Shown here: one piece after another, positions 61,716 to 64,000 of the stretch
Layout: every line of letters starts with the position of its first letter
How positions within the stretch are numbered: the first letter of the stretch is position 1
NCBI GenBank assembly: GCA_030849465.1
Contig: JARVLF010000006.1
Span: 1,364,001-1,428,000 of the forward strand
Length of the DNA stretch: 64,000 nucleotides
From: Moesziomyces globuligerus
Lineage: Eukaryota; Basidiomycota; Ustilaginomycetes; Ustilaginales; Ustilaginaceae
Direction of reading: 5' to 3'
Program-made: the position numbers and the translations under genes
Notes under the pieces: model-generated
Told to the model about the DNA's origin: nothing
The model's input: only the letters and a program-made list of their open reading frames with translations
Databases searched by the model: none

Positions 61716-63956
61716 ATGCAGTCACCTCTGCACGGGCGGAATGGAGCGCTAAAATTTCGGCCAACAGAGCGCGAAGAAAAGATGGAGAAGCTGCGCACAT
61801 CCATGGCATCTGTACACCACCACCACCACCACCACCACCAACCCACCCCACAGCACCTCGCTGCGCACCGGCGCCCCGTTGGCATCATTTCTGCATTCGC
61901 TCTTCGTCGCCTGCCAGCCACCCTCGTACGCTCGCCACTCTCCCTCTCCACCCGCCTTGGTGCTTCTCGAGCCGCACCCACCTGCTCGCACCTTGCCCCC
62001 CTCCTCCACCACCACAGCCCGCATCGCTTCTCTACGTCCGCCATGTCGTCCGCCGATATCGCCCTCGTGCCCTCGCCCGCCTCCTTCAACGGCGCTCCCT
62101 ACCTGGCTGAGCTCCCGCAGCTGCCCGACGTCCCCGGCGTCGACACGAAGCGTGCTCCCCTCGACAACTTCCGCCTCGCCATCGCCAAGCATGTCTCCGA
62201 GTCGCTCGGCGTAGACGTAAACGCTGCCTTCGCCGCCGTCGGCACCGGCAAGATCGGTGATTACACCGTCGCCGTGCCCCGCTTCAAGCTCGGCGGCAAG
62301 CCCGCCGACATCTGCGAGAAGGCCGCCGCCGCCTTCCAGCCCAACGAGTTCCTCTCCAAGGTCGAGGCAAAGGCGCCCTTCCTCCACTACTTTTTGAACG
62401 ACAAGACGCTCATCAAGCTCACCCTCCAGACCGTCCACGTCATGACCCACGGCTACGGCGCTCCCCGCGACGAGAGCGGCAAGCCTCAGCCAAGCTACGG
62501 CACCAACCGCGACGGCGAGGGCAAGAACATCATCGTCGAGTTCTCCTCGCCCAACATCGCAAAGCCCTTCCACGCCGGCCACCTCCGCTCCACCATCATC
62601 GGCGCTTTCCTCTCCAACCTCTACAAGGCCAACGCCTGGAACGTCTCCAAGTACAACTACCTCGGCGACTGGGGCAAGCAGTTCGGCCTCCTCGCCGTCG
62701 GCTGGAAGATGTTCGGCGACGAGAAGCGCCTGCAGGAGGACGCGGTCAACACGCTCTTCGACGTCTACGTCCGCATCAACCAGCTCGCCAGCGTCGAGGA
62801 GGACGGCAGCGGTGAAAAGATCCACGACGAGGCCCGCCGCTACTTCAAGGGCATGGAGGACGGCGATCCCGAGTGCCTCGCCATCTGGCAGAAGTTCCGC
62901 GACCTCTCCATCAAGAAGTACATCGACGTCTACGACCGTCTCAACATCCACTTTGACGTCTACTCGGGCGAGTCCCAGGTCAAGAAGGAGAACCTCCAAA
63001 AGTCGCTCGACCAGCTGCGCAAGGCCGACTTTGTCTCCAAGGAGGACAACGGCGCCACGCTCGCCGACCTCACCAAGTACAAGCTCGAAAAGTGCGTCAT
63101 CGAGCGCCGCGACGGCACGCCGCTCTACATCACGCGTGACATTGCCGAGGCGGCCCAGCGCTTCGACACGAGCTTCGGCGGCAACGGCTTTGACAAGATG
63201 ATCTACGTCGTCGCTTCGCAGCAGGACCTGCACCTCGCGCAGTTCTTCAAGGTGCTCGAGCTCATGGGCTACGAGTGGGCGCAGAAGGAGTCCTCGCGTC
63301 TGCTCCACATCAACTTTGGCATGATCCTCGGCATGTCGACGCGCAAGGGCACCGTCGTCTTCCTCGACAACATCCTCGACGAGACGCGCGACAAGATGCA
63401 CGAGGTCATGAAGGCCAACGAGGCCAAGTACGCGCAGGTCGAGGACCCCGAGCGCACCGCCGACATTGTGGGCATGACGGCGGTCAAGATCCAGGACATG
63501 AGCTCCAAGCGCATCAACAACTACAACTTCGACTGGTCGCGCATGCTCTCGTTCGAGGGCGACACCGGTCCGTACCTGCAGTACAACCACGTGCGTCTCT
63601 GCTCGGTCGAGCGCAAGGCCAAGGACTCGGATGGCCTCGAGCTGCCTGCCGAGGACCTCGACCTCAGCAGCATCAACCTCGACCTCATCGCCGAACCCAA
63701 GGCGCGCGATCTGATCATGCTCATCGCCCAGTGGCCCGACACGGTGCGTGCGGCGATGAAGGACCACCAGCCTTCGACCATCGTCACCTACGCCTTCCGC
63801 CTCACCCACCTCATCAGCTCCTGCTGGGAGTTCCTCCTCGTCAAGGGCCAGGAGCGCGACCTTGCCCTCGCCCGTCTCTTTGTCTTCCGTTGCTGCAAGG
63901 ATGTCCTCGGCTCCGCGCTTCGTCTCCTCACCATCACCCCGCTCGAGCGCATGTAA
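61716..63956 (+). CDS. Arginyl-tRNA synthetase, probably dual-targeted (cytosol and mitochondrion)
   Basis: 746 residues from the first ATG; intronless. A class I synthetase that charges tRNA-Arg. The N-terminal tRNA-binding domain starts at about residue 148 (LDNFRLAIAKHVSESLGV). The HIGH-type motif is HAGH (286-289, in FSSPNIAKPFHAGHLRSTII); the KMSK-region counterpart is MSTRKG; the anticodon-binding end is ALRLLTITPLERM. Three useful in-frame starts exist: M1 (61716), M30 (61803, followed by eight His) and M110 (62043, MSSADIALV). Residues 52-109 are rich in Arg, Ser and Leu without acids, resembling a mitochondrial presequence ending RFSTSA just before M110. This suggests one gene for both compartments through alternative starts, as many fungi do. 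Enzyme call confident; dual targeting inferred. Confidence 0.93.
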   Translation: MQSPLHGRNGALKFRPTEREEKMEKLRTSMASVHHHHHHHHQPTPQHLAAHRRPVGIISAFALRRLPATLVRSPLSLSTRLGASRAAPTCSHLAPLLHHHSPHRFSTSAMSSADIALVPSPASFNGAPYLAELPQLPDVPGVDTKRAPLDNFRLAIAKHVSESLGVDVNAAFAAVGTGKIGDYTVAVPRFKLGGKPADICEKAAAAFQPNEFLSKVEAKAPFLHYFLNDKTLIKLTLQTVHVMTHGYGAPRDESGKPQPSYGTNRDGEGKNIIVEFSSPNIAKPFHAGHLRSTIIGAFLSNLYKANAWNVSKYNYLGDWGKQFGLLAVGWKMFGDEKRLQEDAVNTLFDVYVRINQLASVEEDGSGEKIHDEARRYFKGMEDGDPECLAIWQKFRDLSIKKYIDVYDRLNIHFDVYSGESQVKKENLQKSLDQLRKADFVSKEDNGATLADLTKYKLEKCVIERRDGTPLYITRDIAEAAQRFDTSFGGNGFDKMIYVVASQQDLHLAQFFKVLELMGYEWAQKESSRLLHINFGMILGMSTRKGTVVFLDNILDETRDKMHEVMKANEAKYAQVEDPERTADIVGMTAVKIQDMSSKRINNYNFDWSRMLSFEGDTGPYLQYNHVRLCSVERKAKDSDGLELPAEDLDLSSINLDLIAEPKARDLIMLIAQWPDTVRAAMKDHQPSTIVTYAFRLTHLISSCWEFLLVKGQERDLALARLFVFRCCKDVLGSALRLLTITPLERM
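61816..61840. repeat. CAC trinucleotide repeat encoding His8
   Basis: Eight CAC codons in a row in the leader of the arginyl-tRNA synthetase. Confidence 0.9.
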
Positions 63957-64000
63957 CGTTAGATTCATTTTTTTTTTCTCCGCAACTACTCTGCATCCGT

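Noticed and set aside
61749..63968. Long - strand open frame (about 739 codons) over ArgRS
   Set aside because: Antisense shadow; composition (Val, Glu, Asp, Leu) is the complement of the real gene and shows no family motif.

Overview
The window is nuclear DNA from a GC-rich, intron-poor fungus. The gene set (mitochondrial COQ1 and QCR2, SUR2, UMP1, SPC97/GCP2, SAD1-type SUN protein, a Zn2Cys6 regulator, a GH54 arabinofuranosidase) and the short GT-AG introns with CTNAC-like branch points fit a basidiomycete. Very compact spacing, long Ser/Pro/Ala-rich disordered stretches and GC-biased codons make a smut (Ustilaginomycotina) my best guess. That is inference; no rRNA, barcode or mating-type locus is present to settle it. 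Genes lie on both strands in divergent and convergent pairs, with no operons, no transposon, no tRNA I could support and no CRISPR. Coordinates of spliced genes span first to last coding base; exon boundaries were worked out by hand from splice sites and reading phase.

Region 1-14 kb: a long disordered protein runs off the left edge (-). Then come a RhaM-type sugar mutarotase (+), COQ1 (-), a mitochondrial ribosomal protein bL9m fused to a BolA domain (+) with a possible membrane-anchor exon, the protein prenyltransferase alpha subunit (-), an HSBP1-type trimeric coiled-coil protein (+) and an EH-domain IRS4-like protein (-).

Region 14-32 kb: a Tlg1/syntaxin-6 SNARE (-), a calcineurin-fold 5'-nucleotidase-like protein (+), the RNA helicase MTR4 (-), the proteasome chaperone UMP1 (+), a Zn-cluster transcription factor with an odd last loop (-), a 2.9-kb repeat-rich gap, and the GPN-loop GTPase GPN1/NPA3 (-).

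Region 32-48 kb: a SUN-domain nuclear envelope protein (+), QCR2 (-), sphinganine C4-hydroxylase SUR2 (+), an SDS22-like PP1 regulator (+), a zinc-finger + LysM + WD40 (WDR83/MORG1-like) composite protein (+), a 2.4-kb gap, and an MFS sugar transporter (+).

Region 48-64 kb: an 8-bp minisatellite, a HIRIP3-type histone chaperone with a DEK_C domain (-), gamma-tubulin complex subunit GCP2/SPC97 (+), an F-box-like protein (+), a secreted GH54 alpha-L-arabinofuranosidase without its usual arabinose-binding module (+), an unrecognised nuclear-type coiled-coil protein (-), and arginyl-tRNA synthetase with a His8 tract in a likely mitochondrial leader (+).

Most genes are housekeeping and unrelated to one another. 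The clearest novelties are two domain fusions (bL9m-BolA at about 8-9 kb; zinc finger-LysM-WD40 at 41.2-43.5 kb), the stretched zinc cluster at 26.5 kb, and in-frame stop-free introns whose retention would give longer proteins. I see no defence system, secondary-metabolite cluster or mobile element.
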